A stretch of DNA of 64,000 bases from Actinomycetes bacterium (GCA_025356335.1 JANXUF010000050.1:123199-187198), one strand, 5' to 3'; positions 7,901 to 17,731 are shown, counted from the stretch's first letter. Translations and numbers: made by a program. The notes: a model not told the origin generated them from the sequence alone.

Positions 7901-10900
7901 ATGACAGAACTGGCTTCTCCTGGCGCGGCGCCATCCAACGAGCCGGTTGACTCCGAACACTCGTCAGTGATCGGCGATCGGCGAGACGACAACGCAGGCG
8001 CGCATGCTCCCGGCGCGTCCGAACCACTCGCAACGATCGCCACGACGCCCTTCATTCACGCGCCGATCGACGAACACCAGCAGACAGCGCACGGCTCCGT
8101 GGCCACACTCGCCGCCGATCCGCTTCTCGAAGACCGGCCGCTCGGCGACCCGACGACAGCCGAAACGGTGTCAGATCAACCCGGCGAGGATGCACCGGAT
8201 GTGGTGCCAGATCGACGGATGCCGCGTACCCGTCGAGAACTCGCAGAGTCGATCAGCACGTTCCTGGTCGTCGCCGGCGTCGTGCTGTTCATCTTCAAGA
8301 TGTTGCACCCGGCGGAGATCTTCTCGAGCGCCGTGCCGACCGGTGGCGACATGGGAGCGCACATCTGGGGTCCTGCGTACCTGCGCGATCACCTCCTACC
8401 GCACTTCCAGCTGACCGGCTATTCCGACTCCTGGTACGAGGGCTTCCCCGTCTATCGCTACTACATGCTTCCGCCGGCGCTGCTCGTCGTGGCGCTCAAC
8501 ACCTTCCTGACGTACGGGGCGGCGTTCAAGATCGTCGTCGTACTCGGCACCCTGACGATGCCGATCACCGCCTGGAAGTTCGGCAAGCTCGCTCGTTTCG
8601 CCTACCCGATCCCGGCACTGTTCGCCGTTGCTGCCGGCATTTTCCTGTTCGACGAATCGTTCAAGATCCAGGGCGGAAACATCGCCTCGACGATGGCCGG
8701 CGAGTTCTCGTTCTCGCTCGCACTGTCGCTCTCGTTGCTGGCGCTCGGCTATTTCGCTGCAGGCATGGAGACCGGCAAGTACCGGATCCGTGCCGTCGTA
8801 CTGATCGCATTGGCGATGCTGTGTCACGGCATCGTGCTGATCTTCGTCGCCCTCGGTGTCGTCGTGCTGTTCCTCTGCTGGATCGGTACCGAGCGGTACT
8901 CAGCGGGCTGGCCGATGCCGTTGATGGCGCTCGGCCTGCTGGCGGTTGCCTGGATCGGAAACGACTACAAGTCGATCAAGTTGGCAATCGCCGTGGCGAT
9001 CGGCTGCTTCCTGCTCGTGGCGATCGTCGGGTTGTTCACTGTCGACCGCAAGCGCTACATCTGGGGCATACCCGTGATGGTCGCCTCCGGGATGCTCATC
9101 ATGTTCTGGTTCGGTCCGTTCATCGGGACCAACAGCTTCCTCACGGACATGAAGTACGAGCCGGCGCCTGGCGTGCCCGACTGGGATACGTGGTGGAAGA
9201 TGTACTTCCCGCACACCACCACGACCGACCGTTTCTGGGCGACACTGGCAATCATCGGCATCGTCGGTGCGGTTGTCAGGCGTCACCGAAACGGCATCTT
9301 CCTGACGACGTACTGCATCTTCCTCGCCGCCGGCGTGAAGTTCGCCCACGCCAGTCTTCCGGGGATCGGACTGCTGTGGGACACACGCGTGCTGCCGTTC
9401 TTCTACCTACTCCGCTACCTGTTGGCGATGCTCGGCATCTTCGAGGTCGTCTGCCTGGTACGTGCCCTCTGGAACCACTACCTGGTGCACAGGGCGGCGT
9501 CCGTCAGCGCATTCCACCCATTCGCCGCCACCTACACCGAACAGGTCGGCCGGCCGGCGTGGGAACGTCGCAACAGCATCATGATGATCTGCACGCTCGT
9601 GGTGACCTCGGTGGTCAGCGTCAGTTGGCTGGCGTGGCACCTCGGGCGATTCCCGCTGGAGAAGGAGACCTATTCGGCGAAGAACGGCTATGAATTCTCG
9701 TTCCCGCAATGGGGCAACAACGACGGCTACACGCTGTTCGCCACGAGTTCGAAGAACAAGGGTTTCGTGTCCGGATGGACCGAGTGGAACTTCACCGGCT
9801 ATGTCGGCAAGCCGGCCTACGGCGAATACCGGGCGCTGATCGAATCGATGATCACCGTCGGCAAGACCGAGGGCTGCGGCCGGGCACTGTTCGAGGAACC
9901 GCCGGGCGACTACGGAACGACGCTCGCGCTGATGCCGTTACCGTTCTGGACGAACAACTGCATCAAGTCGTCGGAGGGTCTGTTCTTCGAGTCGTCGGCG
10001 ACGACCCCGTACCACTTCCTGGCGAAGGCGGAGATGTCGCAGAGTTCGTCGAATCCGGTGCGCGGGCTGTCGTACGAGAACCAGAACGCAACGACCGGTG
10101 TCCGCGAGATGCAGCAGCTCGGCATCCGTTATTACATGGCGTACACCAAGGAAGCGGTAGCCAGGGCCGACAAACAGGCCGGCCTCGTCGAGATGAAGTC
10201 GGCACGGTCGGGCCCGTGGCATATCTATGAAGTCGTCGATTCCAACCTCGTCGTCCCGTTGAAGACGCAGCCCGTTGTCGTCAACGAGCGCGGCGGAGAT
10301 CAGAAGGAACGGTGGCTGGAAATCGGCCAGAGCTTCTTCCAGCACCCAGAGGATTGGGCCGGCGCACCAGCTGCGGATGGCCCGAAGGAATGGCAGCGCG
10401 TCGACGTCGCGCCCGTCGCTGTCGAGTCATATCCGAAGGTCGAACAGGTCCGTTCGGTGCAGCAGATCGTGTCCAGGTCGTTGCCGGCCGTGACGGTGAC
10501 GAACGTCAAGCAGAGCGACGAATCGGTGTCGTTCACGGTCGATCAGATCGGCGTCCCGATCGAGGTCAAGGTCAGCGATTTCCCGAACTGGACGGTCAGT
10601 GGCGCCGACGGTCCATACCGCATCGCCCCGAACATGATGGTCGTCATACCTCGCCAGCAGAACGTTCAGCTCGACTACAAGATGTCCGGCCTCGACAAGG
10701 GTTCGTACCTGATCACCCTGTTCGGCCTGCTCGCCCTGTACGGACTGTGGCGACTGAACAGGCGCCAGGAATGGATCGTGCCGTCCGGCGTCGAAGCAGA
10801 CTCATACGGTTGGTCGCCACACGACTATCCCGGACTGTCGAAACCCGTTGCCCCGTGGACGACGGCGGACGCAACCGGCGATGCTCACTACGACGGATCT

Positions 10901-11344
10901 CGATACGACGGAGCTCGATACGACGGAGCTCGATACGACGAAGCTCGATACGACGAAGCCGACGGTTTGTCGCCACCATCGTCGCACCCTGGATTGGAAA
11001 CGCCGGTGGACACCCCGCCCGGTCCCACGCTGTCTTCGGCATGGGACCGGTCGAAGAACTCGGCCGTGCCAGCGTCGCCGTACCCGACATCGGCCACGGA
11101 CCCACCGCCGCCGATCGCCACGCCATGGTCGCGGCCAGCGGCGATCCCGGCGGTCGACGCCGACGAGCGAACGGATCCAGATCCCGTCAGCGCTTCAGAA
11201 CCGGCCGGAGATTCAGCGTCTGCGGACGTCGCTCCGGACGCTCACCAGGTCCGCCAGTCGAACTCGTGGGAACATCGCGACGATGACACACCGACGGAGA
11301 TGACTCGCCAGAGCGTGCCCCCGGACGTCTCGGCCGACGCCTGA
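7901..11344 (+). CDS. Large polytopic membrane protein, PTPS-related/GT-C-like
   Basis: 1147 residues. The first ~115 residues are acidic and disordered. A membrane part from about 118 to 560 has roughly ten or more helices; the first loop contains GGDMGAHIW and the next WYEGFPVYRYY. An extracytoplasmic region follows (about 560-930), then one more helix near 935 and a disordered Asp/Ser/Pro-rich tail of ~190 residues containing a 5-residue repeat (RYDGA/RYDEA). The acidic motif in the first loop and the topology resemble the family described as 6-pyruvoyl-tetrahydropterin-synthase-related integral membrane proteins, which look like GT-C glycosyltransferases using lipid-linked sugars. Substrate unknown. 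It is convergent with the broken antiporter gene. Confidence 0.65.
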   Translation: MTELASPGAAPSNEPVDSEHSSVIGDRRDDNAGAHAPGASEPLATIATTPFIHAPIDEHQQTAHGSVATLAADPLLEDRPLGDPTTAETVSDQPGEDAPDVVPDRRMPRTRRELAESISTFLVVAGVVLFIFKMLHPAEIFSSAVPTGGDMGAHIWGPAYLRDHLLPHFQLTGYSDSWYEGFPVYRYYMLPPALLVVALNTFLTYGAAFKIVVVLGTLTMPITAWKFGKLARFAYPIPALFAVAAGIFLFDESFKIQGGNIASTMAGEFSFSLALSLSLLALGYFAAGMETGKYRIRAVVLIALAMLCHGIVLIFVALGVVVLFLCWIGTERYSAGWPMPLMALGLLAVAWIGNDYKSIKLAIAVAIGCFLLVAIVGLFTVDRKRYIWGIPVMVASGMLIMFWFGPFIGTNSFLTDMKYEPAPGVPDWDTWWKMYFPHTTTTDRFWATLAIIGIVGAVVRRHRNGIFLTTYCIFLAAGVKFAHASLPGIGLLWDTRVLPFFYLLRYLLAMLGIFEVVCLVRALWNHYLVHRAASVSAFHPFAATYTEQVGRPAWERRNSIMMICTLVVTSVVSVSWLAWHLGRFPLEKETYSAKNGYEFSFPQWGNNDGYTLFATSSKNKGFVSGWTEWNFTGYVGKPAYGEYRALIESMITVGKTEGCGRALFEEPPGDYGTTLALMPLPFWTNNCIKSSEGLFFESSATTPYHFLAKAEMSQSSSNPVRGLSYENQNATTGVREMQQLGIRYYMAYTKEAVARADKQAGLVEMKSARSGPWHIYEVVDSNLVVPLKTQPVVVNERGGDQKERWLEIGQSFFQHPEDWAGAPAADGPKEWQRVDVAPVAVESYPKVEQVRSVQQIVSRSLPAVTVTNVKQSDESVSFTVDQIGVPIEVKVSDFPNWTVSGADGPYRIAPNMMVVIPRQQNVQLDYKMSGLDKGSYLITLFGLLALYGLWRLNRRQEWIVPSGVEADSYGWSPHDYPGLSKPVAPWTTADATGDAHYDGSRYDGARYDGARYDEARYDEADGLSPPSSHPGLETPVDTPPGPTLSSAWDRSKNSAVPASPYPTSATDPPPPIATPWSRPAAIPAVDADERTDPDPVSASEPAGDSASADVAPDAHQVRQSNSWEHRDDDTPTEMTRQSVPPDVSADA
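10885..10959 (+). repeat. 15-bp tandem repeat inside the large membrane protein gene
   Basis: About five units of TCGATACGACGGAGC (variants with GAAGC and ACTACGACGGATC) encode the repeated pentapeptide R-Y-D-G/E-A in the disordered cytoplasmic tail. The period is a multiple of three, so copy-number change keeps the frame. Confidence 0.85.
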
Positions 11345-11379
11345 GGCCCTCAGACGTTGGCGATCGGTGGCGAACGTCG

Positions 11380-12914
11380 CTACGAGACGGTCGCCGGGAG
11401 GCTATAGAAGTCGAGCCGTCTGACGAGATGATCGACGAGTTCCGGATCGACACCACGCTCGGATCGCGCGACCAGCAATTCGTCGCGAGCCGCGGTGAGC
11501 ATGCGTTGCAGGCCGGCGAGGAACTGTTCACGGTCGTCGGCGACCGACGCAGCGAGGCTGTCGACCTCGTCGTCAGACCATTCCGGGCGCAGCCGAATCT
11601 GGAGGTCTGCAGGAAATGCCGCCAGGCGGTCGCGGACTCCCGGGCGCAGGCCTCCACGGTCGTCGATATGGTTGAGCGTCTCGCCGGCTGCAAGCGATGC
11701 ACGGGCGAGCGGTCCCTGGCAGGGAAGGCGCCACCGGCGTCGGTGGTTTCCGGGAGCGCCAACGCCAGGGCGACGGTTGCCACGCCGCGCATCCCCGCCC
11801 ACCATACGCCGACCGTTTCGCGCCAGCCGATCGGCACGTCGGCATGGCGTTGGCGTTCGAGTCGCCGGCTCCCGTGTTGTCCGCTGAGGGCGTCGTCGAG
11901 CGCTCCGACCTGCAACCGGCGGTACAACCGCCGGCCGAGCAGCACCGAGGGAAGCAGATAGAGGAGCCTGACGAGAACGACGGCGCCGACGACAGCCGCC
12001 GTTTCGCCGACCAGCGACGTCCACGGGGCGTCGAGCGCCTGGAACGCTGTCTGGAATTCGAGGCCGACGAGACCGAAGGCGATGCTGGTCACGAGCGTCT
12101 CGGTCATCGACCAGAAGATGTCGGTCGTCATACGTCCCGTGGCGTCGGACGCGTCGACAGGCTGTGAGACCGAATACAGCGTGTACACCAGCACGGCCAG
12201 CACACCCGATCCGTGGATCTCCTCTGCGGCGACGTAGACAGCGGTCGGCGCAAGGATGGAAATCAGGACAGGCGGGCGGGGGTCTGCGCTGCCCAGCAGG
12301 GCGATCAACTTGGTGATGCCCCAGCCGAAGACGAATCCGGTCACCAGCGCGAGCACCGCTGCGAGCAACAGTTTGACGGCGGCGTTCCCGGGTGAGAACG
12401 ATCCACCGACGACCGCCCCGATCGCCACTTGATAGAGCACGAGCGCCGCCACGTCGTTGAACAACCCCTCGCCCTCGAGCATCGAAACGAGCCGTCGTGG
12501 GAGATGCAGTTTGGCGGCGATGGCGCTGGCGGCGACAGGATCGGGCGGGGACACGAGCGCGCCGAGGGCGACGGCGCCGGCGATGCTGATCCCCGGCACG
12601 AAGTGTGAGGCAACGAACGCGACGGCTGCAGTCGTGACGAAAACGAGCGCAACGGCGAGCAGCAGGATCGGGGTGGTATTCGCCGCCCACTGACGCCACG
12701 ATGTTCGCCTCGCCGTGGCGTACAGCAGCGGCGGCAGCACGATCGGCAGGATGAGGTCCGGCTCGACGCGGACCTGAGGTACCGGGGGGATCGCCGCGAG
12801 CACGATGCCGAAGACCGTGACGAGCACCGGCCACGGAAGATTGATGCGATTGGACAGCGGTATGAGGATTGCCGTCGCCAGAATCACCGCTGCGATGAGG
12901 CCGAGTTGATCCAT
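11380..12914 (-). pseudogene. CPA1-type Na+/H+ antiporter, frameshifted near the C-terminus
   Basis: From ATG 12914 (MDQLGLIAAV) the frame encodes a normal antiporter membrane domain with the family's hallmark segments: A-L-V-S-P-P-D-P-V-A near residue 110, E-G-E-G-L-F-N-D, and G-M-R-G-V-A-T-V-A-L-A. After ...FPARDRS (about 11715) the last membrane helix expected in this family is missing, and this frame continues as arginine-rich non-homologous sequence to 11187. The expected hydrophilic tail (ARASLAAGETL ... RLDFYSLPATVS) is found in another frame, ending at 11380. A deletion with frameshift, real or from assembly, explains this. If real, the transporter has lost a helix and is probably inactive. 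It is divergent from manB. Confidence 0.7.
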
Positions 12915-13025
12915 CGTGCAGTCTACCCATTGCCTGATCGGCGTTTGCTGTGTGTGCGCTGCGACCATTCCCGTCCCAGGCTGCGGCGCTACCGGAGTTG
13001 TTCGGCAGTAGAGTCGCAGACCGTC

Positions 13026-14381
13026 ATGAGCACACTGGACGAGATCGTCAAGGCATACGACATTCGCGGCACGGTCCCCGACCAGTTGGACGCCCACACC
13101 GCCTACGCGATCGGTGTGGCCTTCGCCCGCTTCGTCGGCACCGATCGCATTCTCGTCGGACACGACATGCGCCCGAGCGGCGTCGAGCTCGTCGCAGCGT
13201 TCGCCGAGGGTGTCGCCGAACAGGGTGTCGACGTCGTCCACCTCGGCCTCTGTTCGACGGACATGGTCTACTTCGCTGCCGGCAAGCTGGATTCGCCCGG
13301 AGCGATGTTCACCGCCTCACACAACCCGGCTCAGTACAACGGCATCAAGTTCTGCCTCGCCGGTGCCAAGCCGGTCGGGGCCGACTCCGGGCTGCAGGAC
13401 ATCAAGGCGATCGCCCAGTCGGTGCTCGACGGCAACGGTCCGCTTGCCGCCGCAACCGCGGGAACGGAATCCCATCGGACGGTGCTCGACCCGTTCATCG
13501 AGCACGTCCTGTCGTTCATCGACACGTCGAAGCTGATGCCGATGCGCGTCGTCGCTGATACCGCCAACGGCATGGGCGGGCTCATCGTTCCTGCGGTGTT
13601 CGAGCGCATCCCGGTCATCGAACTCGAGGTCATGTACGGCGAACTCGACGGCACGTTCCCGAACCATCCGGCCGACCCGATCCAGCCGGAGAATCAGCGT
13701 GACCTGCGGGCACGCGTGATCGCCGGCCGTTTCGACCTCGGCCTGGCGTTCGACGGGGACGCAGACCGCGTCTTCGTCGTCGACGAGACAGGCAGAGGGT
13801 TGTCCGGCTCGACGACGACGGCGTTGCTGGCGGCGACGATGCTCGCCAAGCACCCTGGGGCCACGATCCTGCACAACCTGATCTGTTCGAAGGCGGTCCC
13901 CGAGGTCGTGCGAGAGCGCGGCGGCATCCCGATCCGGACGCAGGTCGGTCACTCGTACATCAAGCACCAGATGGTTGCGACGGGGGCGGTGTTCGGTGGC
14001 GAGCATTCTGCGCACTACTACTTCCTCGACAACTACCGCGCCGACAGCGGCATCATTGCCTCGATGCTGGTACTCGAAGAGTTGTCGCGCCTGCAACTGC
14101 CGCTGTCGATCGTGCGCAAGCCGTTCGAACGCTATGCCGCCAGCGGCGAGATCAACACCGAAGTCGCCGACACCGATGCTGTGCTCACGTTCGTCGCCGA
14201 CGCCTTCGCCGACAAGCAGACCGACTACCTCGACGGATTGACGGTTGACTGTGGTGACTGGTGGTTCAACCTCCGCCCTTCGAACACCGAGCCGCTTCTG
14301 CGACTCAATCTGGAAGCCGCCGACAGAGACCGCTGCGATCAGCACGTTGCTGAGCTGCTCTCGATGATCACAGGAGCCTGA
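13026..14381 (+). CDS. manB: Phosphomannomutase/phosphoglucomutase
   Basis: 451 residues, the normal length for the alpha-D-phosphohexomutase family. All four active-site motifs are present: phosphoserine loop TASHN (Ser98), metal site DGDADR (243-248), sugar specificity loop GGEHSAH (324-330) and phosphate loop RPSNTEP (417-423). It interconverts mannose-6-P/mannose-1-P (and perhaps glucose phosphates), supplying GDP-mannose for envelope glycans. The ATG at 13026 is preceded by TAGAGT (13009-13014), so the mRNA has almost no leader. The Trm112 gene begins one base after the stop, and ahcY follows; this order is conserved in actinobacteria. Mannose versus glucose specificity cannot be decided from the motifs. 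Confidence 0.92.
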   Translation: MSTLDEIVKAYDIRGTVPDQLDAHTAYAIGVAFARFVGTDRILVGHDMRPSGVELVAAFAEGVAEQGVDVVHLGLCSTDMVYFAAGKLDSPGAMFTASHNPAQYNGIKFCLAGAKPVGADSGLQDIKAIAQSVLDGNGPLAAATAGTESHRTVLDPFIEHVLSFIDTSKLMPMRVVADTANGMGGLIVPAVFERIPVIELEVMYGELDGTFPNHPADPIQPENQRDLRARVIAGRFDLGLAFDGDADRVFVVDETGRGLSGSTTTALLAATMLAKHPGATILHNLICSKAVPEVVRERGGIPIRTQVGHSYIKHQMVATGAVFGGEHSAHYYFLDNYRADSGIIASMLVLEELSRLQLPLSIVRKPFERYAASGEINTEVADTDAVLTFVADAFADKQTDYLDGLTVDCGDWWFNLRPSNTEPLLRLNLEAADRDRCDQHVAELLSMITGA

Positions 14382-14382
14382 C

Positions 14383-14607
14383 ATGGCACTCGACCCCCGC
14401 CTCTTGGAAATCCTTGCCTGCCCGCAGGACAAGGGACCCCTCTTCTACCTCGGCGACTCGCTGTACAACCCGCGCCTCAGGCGCCGGTACAACGTCAAGG
14501 ACGACATCCCGATCATGCTGATCGACGAAGCCGATTCGGTCGACGACGACGAGCACGCGGCGATCCTCGCCCGCGTCGAAAAAGAGTCGATCAAGCCGAC
14601 GTTCTGA
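14383..14607 (+). CDS. Trm112 family small protein
   Basis: 74 residues: LLEILACPQDKGPLFY at the start, then R-R-R-Y-N-V-K-D-D-I-P-I-M-L. This is the Trm112/YcaR pattern, although only one of the usual zinc-ligand cysteines (C13) remains. Such proteins stabilise or activate methyltransferases; in actinobacteria they commonly sit between phosphomannomutase and ahcY genes. It starts one base after the manB stop, so the two are co-translated. A specific partner cannot be named. Adjacency to ahcY, which removes the product inhibitor of methyltransferases, fits a methylation-linked role, but that is inference. Confidence 0.82.
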   Translation: MALDPRLLEILACPQDKGPLFYLGDSLYNPRLRRRYNVKDDIPIMLIDEADSVDDDEHAAILARVEKESIKPTF

Positions 14608-14609
14608 CT

Positions 14610-14700
14610 CCGTCCGAGTACGAGGAGTTCGACGAGTACGACGAAGACGGGCGCCGGGCCGCGCAACCGGCGCAAGATCGGGGTGCTCGCACTCGGACGG
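14610..14700. terminator. Nested inverted repeats after the manB-Trm112 pair
   Basis: A perfect 10-bp inverted repeat, CCGTCCGAGT (14610-14619) and ACTCGGACGG (14691-14700), encloses a second perfect hairpin, GCGCCGG (14651-14657) and CCGGCGC (14667-14673). It starts right after the Trm112 stop and ends before the -10 box of ahcY. It could end the upstream transcript or act as an operator for ahcY. There is no T-tract. Confidence 0.45.
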
Positions 14701-14708
14701 CCTCGCTG

Positions 14709-14756
14709 TAGACTCGCGCCTTGGCTGATGTGATCCGGTGCCAGTAGGCCCCAGCC
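14709..14756 (+). promoter_or_regulatory. ahcY promoter -10 and leader hairpin
   Basis: TAGACT at 14709-14714 is a good -10 for ahcY and predicts a leader of about 80 bases. The leader can form GGCTG (14723-14727) with CAGCC (14752-14756), with a small inner GCC-AGTA-GGC hairpin. I could not match it to the SAH riboswitch consensus. Confidence 0.4.
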
Positions 14757-14802
14757 GCCGATCTCGAATCTCTCCTCGAACTTCCTCCAAAGGACACCGC
14801 AC

Positions 14803-16257
14803 ATGACCATGTCAACTGCTGTTGCGCGCCGGGACTTCCGCGTCGCCGACGTTTCGCTTGCCCCGTTCGGCCGCAAGGAAATCCATCTCGCCGAACACGA
14901 AATGCCAGGCCTCCGTGCCCTGCGCAAGGAATACGGACCGCTCAAGCCGCTCAAGGGTGCCCGCATATCGGGCTCGCTGCACATGACGATCCAGACCGCC
15001 GTGTTGATCGAGACACTCGTCGAACTCGGCGCCGAAGTGCGTTGGGCGAGCTGCAACATCTTCTCCACCCAGGACCATGCTGCCGCAGCGATCGCCATCG
15101 GCCCGGAAGGTACCGCCGAGAATCCTCAAGGGGTTCCGGTGTTCGCCTGGAAGGGCGAGACGCTCGAGGAGTACTGGTGGTGCACCGAGCAGATGATGAC
15201 GTGGCCGGACGGCGACGGGCCGAACATGATCCTCGACGACGGCGGAGACGCCACGATGCTGGTACACAAGGGCGTCGAGTTCGAGAAGTCCGGCGAAGTC
15301 CCGGACCCGACCTCGGCGACGAACCCTGAGTTCGCCATCGTCCTCGGCCTGCTGCAGCGTTCGTTGCGTACCGAACCGAACAAATGGACGAAGCTCGCCT
15401 CGAACATCAAGGGTGTCACCGAGGAGACGACCACTGGCGTCATGCGTCTCTACCAGATGCTCGAGCGCAAGGAACTGATGTTCCCGGCGATCAATGTCAA
15501 CGACTCGGTCACGAAGTCGAAGTTCGACAACCTCTACGGCTGCCGCCACAGCCTGATCGACGCCATCTGCCGCGCCACCGACGTGATGCTCGCCGGCAAG
15601 GTCGCTGTCGTGTTCGGCTACGGCGACGTCGGCAAGGGATGCGCTCAGGCGCTCACCGGCCAGGGCTGCCGCGTGATCATCACCGAGGTCGACCCGATCA
15701 ACGCACTGCAGGCGGCGATGGAGGGCTATCAGGTCACGGTCATCGAGGATGTCGTCGCCACCGCCGACATCTTCGTGTCCGCCACCGGCAACGATCACAT
15801 CATCACCATCGAGCACATGGAGCAGATGAAGCACAACGCCATCGTCTGCAACATCGGCCACTTCGACAGTGAGATCGACATGGCGGGCCTGGCCCGCAGC
15901 GGTGCCACCCGCGACGAACTGAAGCCGGGTACCGACCTGTGGTCGTTCGACGACGGCCACTCGATCATCGTGCTGGCAGAGGGTCGCCTTGTCAACCTCG
16001 GTTGCGCCACCGGGCATCCGAGCTTCGTGATGAGCTGCAGCTTCTCCAATCAGGTCATCGCTCAGATGGAACTGTGGGGCAACACCGCCCAGTACCCGCT
16101 CGGCGTCTACGTACTGCCGAAGCGCCTCGACGAAAAGGTTGCATCCCTGCACCTCGCCGCTCTCGGCGTCAAGCTGACGAAACTGACCGACGAGCAGGCC
16201 GAATACCTGGGTGTCAACCCGTCAGGCCCGTTCAAGAGCGATCACTACCGCTACTGA
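14803..16257 (+). CDS. ahcY: Adenosylhomocysteinase (S-adenosylhomocysteine hydrolase)
   Basis: 484 residues, typical length. It reversibly splits S-adenosylhomocysteine into adenosine and homocysteine, relieving inhibition of methyltransferases, with tightly bound NAD. The substrate-site segment [13 protein letters not shown] (57-69) and the Rossmann dinucleotide loop GYGDVGKG (272-279) are intact, as are [15 protein letters not shown] (236-250), C-N-I-G-H-F-D and the C-terminal KSDHYRY that completes the neighbouring subunit's cofactor site. AAGGACA about ten bases upstream of ATG 14803 serves as ribosome binding site. It has its own promoter and a structured upstream region after the manB-Trm112 genes. 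This is one of the surest calls in the window. Confidence 0.98.
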   Translation: MTMSTAVARRDFRVADVSLAPFGRKEIHLAEHEMPGLRALRKEYGPLKPLKGARISGSLHMTIQTAVLIETLVELGAEVRWASCNIFSTQDHAAAAIAIGPEGTAENPQGVPVFAWKGETLEEYWWCTEQMMTWPDGDGPNMILDDGGDATMLVHKGVEFEKSGEVPDPTSATNPEFAIVLGLLQRSLRTEPNKWTKLASNIKGVTEETTTGVMRLYQMLERKELMFPAINVNDSVTKSKFDNLYGCRHSLIDAICRATDVMLAGKVAVVFGYGDVGKGCAQALTGQGCRVIITEVDPINALQAAMEGYQVTVIEDVVATADIFVSATGNDHIITIEHMEQMKHNAIVCNIGHFDSEIDMAGLARSGATRDELKPGTDLWSFDDGHSIIVLAEGRLVNLGCATGHPSFVMSCSFSNQVIAQMELWGNTAQYPLGVYVLPKRLDEKVASLHLAALGVKLTKLTDEQAEYLGVNPSGPFKSDHYRY

Positions 16258-16315
16258 TTTGATTTCCTCGCACGGGGTTCTCCGGCGTCAGTTTCGGCGG
16301 CGGTTGGGGCGACGC

Positions 16316-17038
16316 TCAACGCCTCGTTGGCTCAAACATCGGGCCTGGCAATGGGGCCATTCGCAGGTGTTTGATGGCGATCTGAGCGAGGGGGCCGATC
16401 GTGAGAGCGAAGAACAGGGTACCGATCCCGATCTTGCCGCCGAGCGCCCAGCCGGCGAGTAGGGCGATGATCTCGACCGTCGTCCTCGACGCCCGGATCG
16501 ACCAGCCGAATCGCTCGTTGAGGCCGACCATCAGCCCGTCACGGGGTCCGGCTCCGAGACCGCTGCCGATGTAGAAGCCCGATCCGAGGGCGACGACGAG
16601 CGTCCCGCACGCCAGGTAGGCGAGTCGTCCCACGAGATGGCCCGAGTCCGGCAGGTGTGGGAGGATGAGATCGACCGTGAAGCCGATCTCGAGGGCATTG
16701 AGGATCGTACCGATGCCGACGCGTTGACGCAGCGGAATCCACAACAGCAGGACGATGAAGCTGACGATGATCAGCACCGTGCCGAGCCCGACGTCGGTGA
16801 GCTTGCTCAGCCCGAGGTGGAAGACGTCCCACGGGGACGCTCCGAGATCACCGCGCACGATCATCGAGATGCCGAGCCCGAAACATGCCAGCCCGAACAG
16901 ACACCTCGGCAGGCGACGGCCGAGTTCGCTGTACGACGGCAACACAGGGGCAAGCACGACGATGGACGGTAGCTCCGGACGGTGCCGTGGCGTCGAACGA
17001 TTTCCCACCTCAGGCGTCGCCGACGAGGTGATCGACAC
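16316..17038 (-). CDS. YczE/YyaS/YitT-like membrane protein
   Basis: 240 residues; after a ~40-residue hydrophilic N-terminus come five or six membrane helices. Motifs of the YczE-like group are visible: R-G-D-L-G-A-S-P-W-D-V-F-H in the first loop, G-I-G-T-I-L-N-A-L-E-I-G-F-T-V-D in the middle and G-L-G-A-G-P-R-D-G-L-M-V-G-L later; the LGA-P-WD and GAGPRDG loops look like an internal duplication. No biochemical function is established; some relatives sit near amino-acid or metabolite transport genes. The true start may be further inside (for example a GTG near 16957), since the first 25 residues look non-conserved. It is divergent from comF. Confidence 0.78.
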   Translation of the reverse strand: MSITSSATPEVGNRSTPRHRPELPSIVVLAPVLPSYSELGRRLPRCLFGLACFGLGISMIVRGDLGASPWDVFHLGLSKLTDVGLGTVLIIVSFIVLLLWIPLRQRVGIGTILNALEIGFTVDLILPHLPDSGHLVGRLAYLACGTLVVALGSGFYIGSGLGAGPRDGLMVGLNERFGWSIRASRTTVEIIALLAGWALGGKIGIGTLFFALTIGPLAQIAIKHLRMAPLPGPMFEPTRR

Positions 17039-17161
17039 GATCCGTTCCGCTGCGGGTCCGTGTCACCCGATGTCGCAGTGGCTGCGATATCTGGTGACTC
17101 GGACGGGCGATCGAACTTCGGTCGAACAACTTCATTACACCCCCCGAGTACAACGGAGGAT

Positions 17162-17731
17162 ATGACGTTGCTCAGCGCCCGTTGCCCGAGCTGCCGCCGT
17201 GCAGTTGTCGGTGTGTGTGGTTCGTGTTGGCTCTTGGCGGAGCGGGCACCGATATCGGCATGTGGTCGAGCTGCGCTGAGTTTCGACGGAGTCGCCCACG
17301 ACATGATCGTCGGTCTCAAATACTTCAACGCACGCACCGTCGTCGGACCGCTCGGCGTCCGCATCGCCGCACTCGTCGACGCCAACCAGATCGACGTGGT
17401 CACGTGGGCGCCGACCAGCGCGCGGCGACTGCGCCGCCGTGGCTACGACCAGGCGGAACTGCTCGCACGGGCGGTCGCCAGACAACTCGACCGTCCGTGC
17501 AGACCGCTGCTGCGCCGGTCGCACCGTGGGCCCACGCAGACCGGCCGCAGCCGATTCGATCGCCAGCACAGCCCGCCGGAATTCCGTGCTCGACGGCTGT
17601 GGCGTGCGGAGCGCGTGCTCGTCGTCGACGACGTGCTGACTACGGGTGCGACGCTGAGATCGGCGGCTGCTGCGCTGCGCTCGGCCGGGGCATCCTCGGT
17701 CATTGCCCGTGCCGCCGCGGCGACCCCGTGA
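17162..17731 (+). CDS. ComF family phosphoribosyltransferase-like protein
   Basis: 189 residues, slightly shorter than usual. The N-terminal zinc-ribbon cysteines are present (C8, C11, C19, C22), then the ComF signature R-R-R-G-Y-D-Q-A-E-L-L-A (91-102) and the PRPP-binding loop VLVVDDVLTTGAT (152-164). ComF proteins are needed for DNA uptake in naturally competent bacteria, where they are thought to act at the inner side of the uptake machinery; in other bacteria their role is unclear. The ATG at 17162 is chosen because GGAGGA (17155-17160) lies just before it. No other competence genes are seen nearby, so a competence role here is unproven. Confidence 0.88.
   Translation: MTLLSARCPSCRRAVVGVCGSCWLLAERAPISACGRAALSFDGVAHDMIVGLKYFNARTVVGPLGVRIAALVDANQIDVVTWAPTSARRLRRRGYDQAELLARAVARQLDRPCRPLLRRSHRGPTQTGRSRFDRQHSPPEFRARRLWRAERVLVVDDVLTTGATLRSAAAALRSAGASSVIARAAAATP

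Noticed and set aside
14608..14802. SAH riboswitch before ahcY
   Set aside because: I looked for the conserved SAH riboswitch core (GAGG-GCGCUGC type) and did not find it; only generic hairpins are present, so no riboswitch is called.
14812..16152. Long open frame antisense to ahcY
   Set aside because: Mirror of a strongly conserved gene with the same GC-bias explanation; no start signal and no domain.
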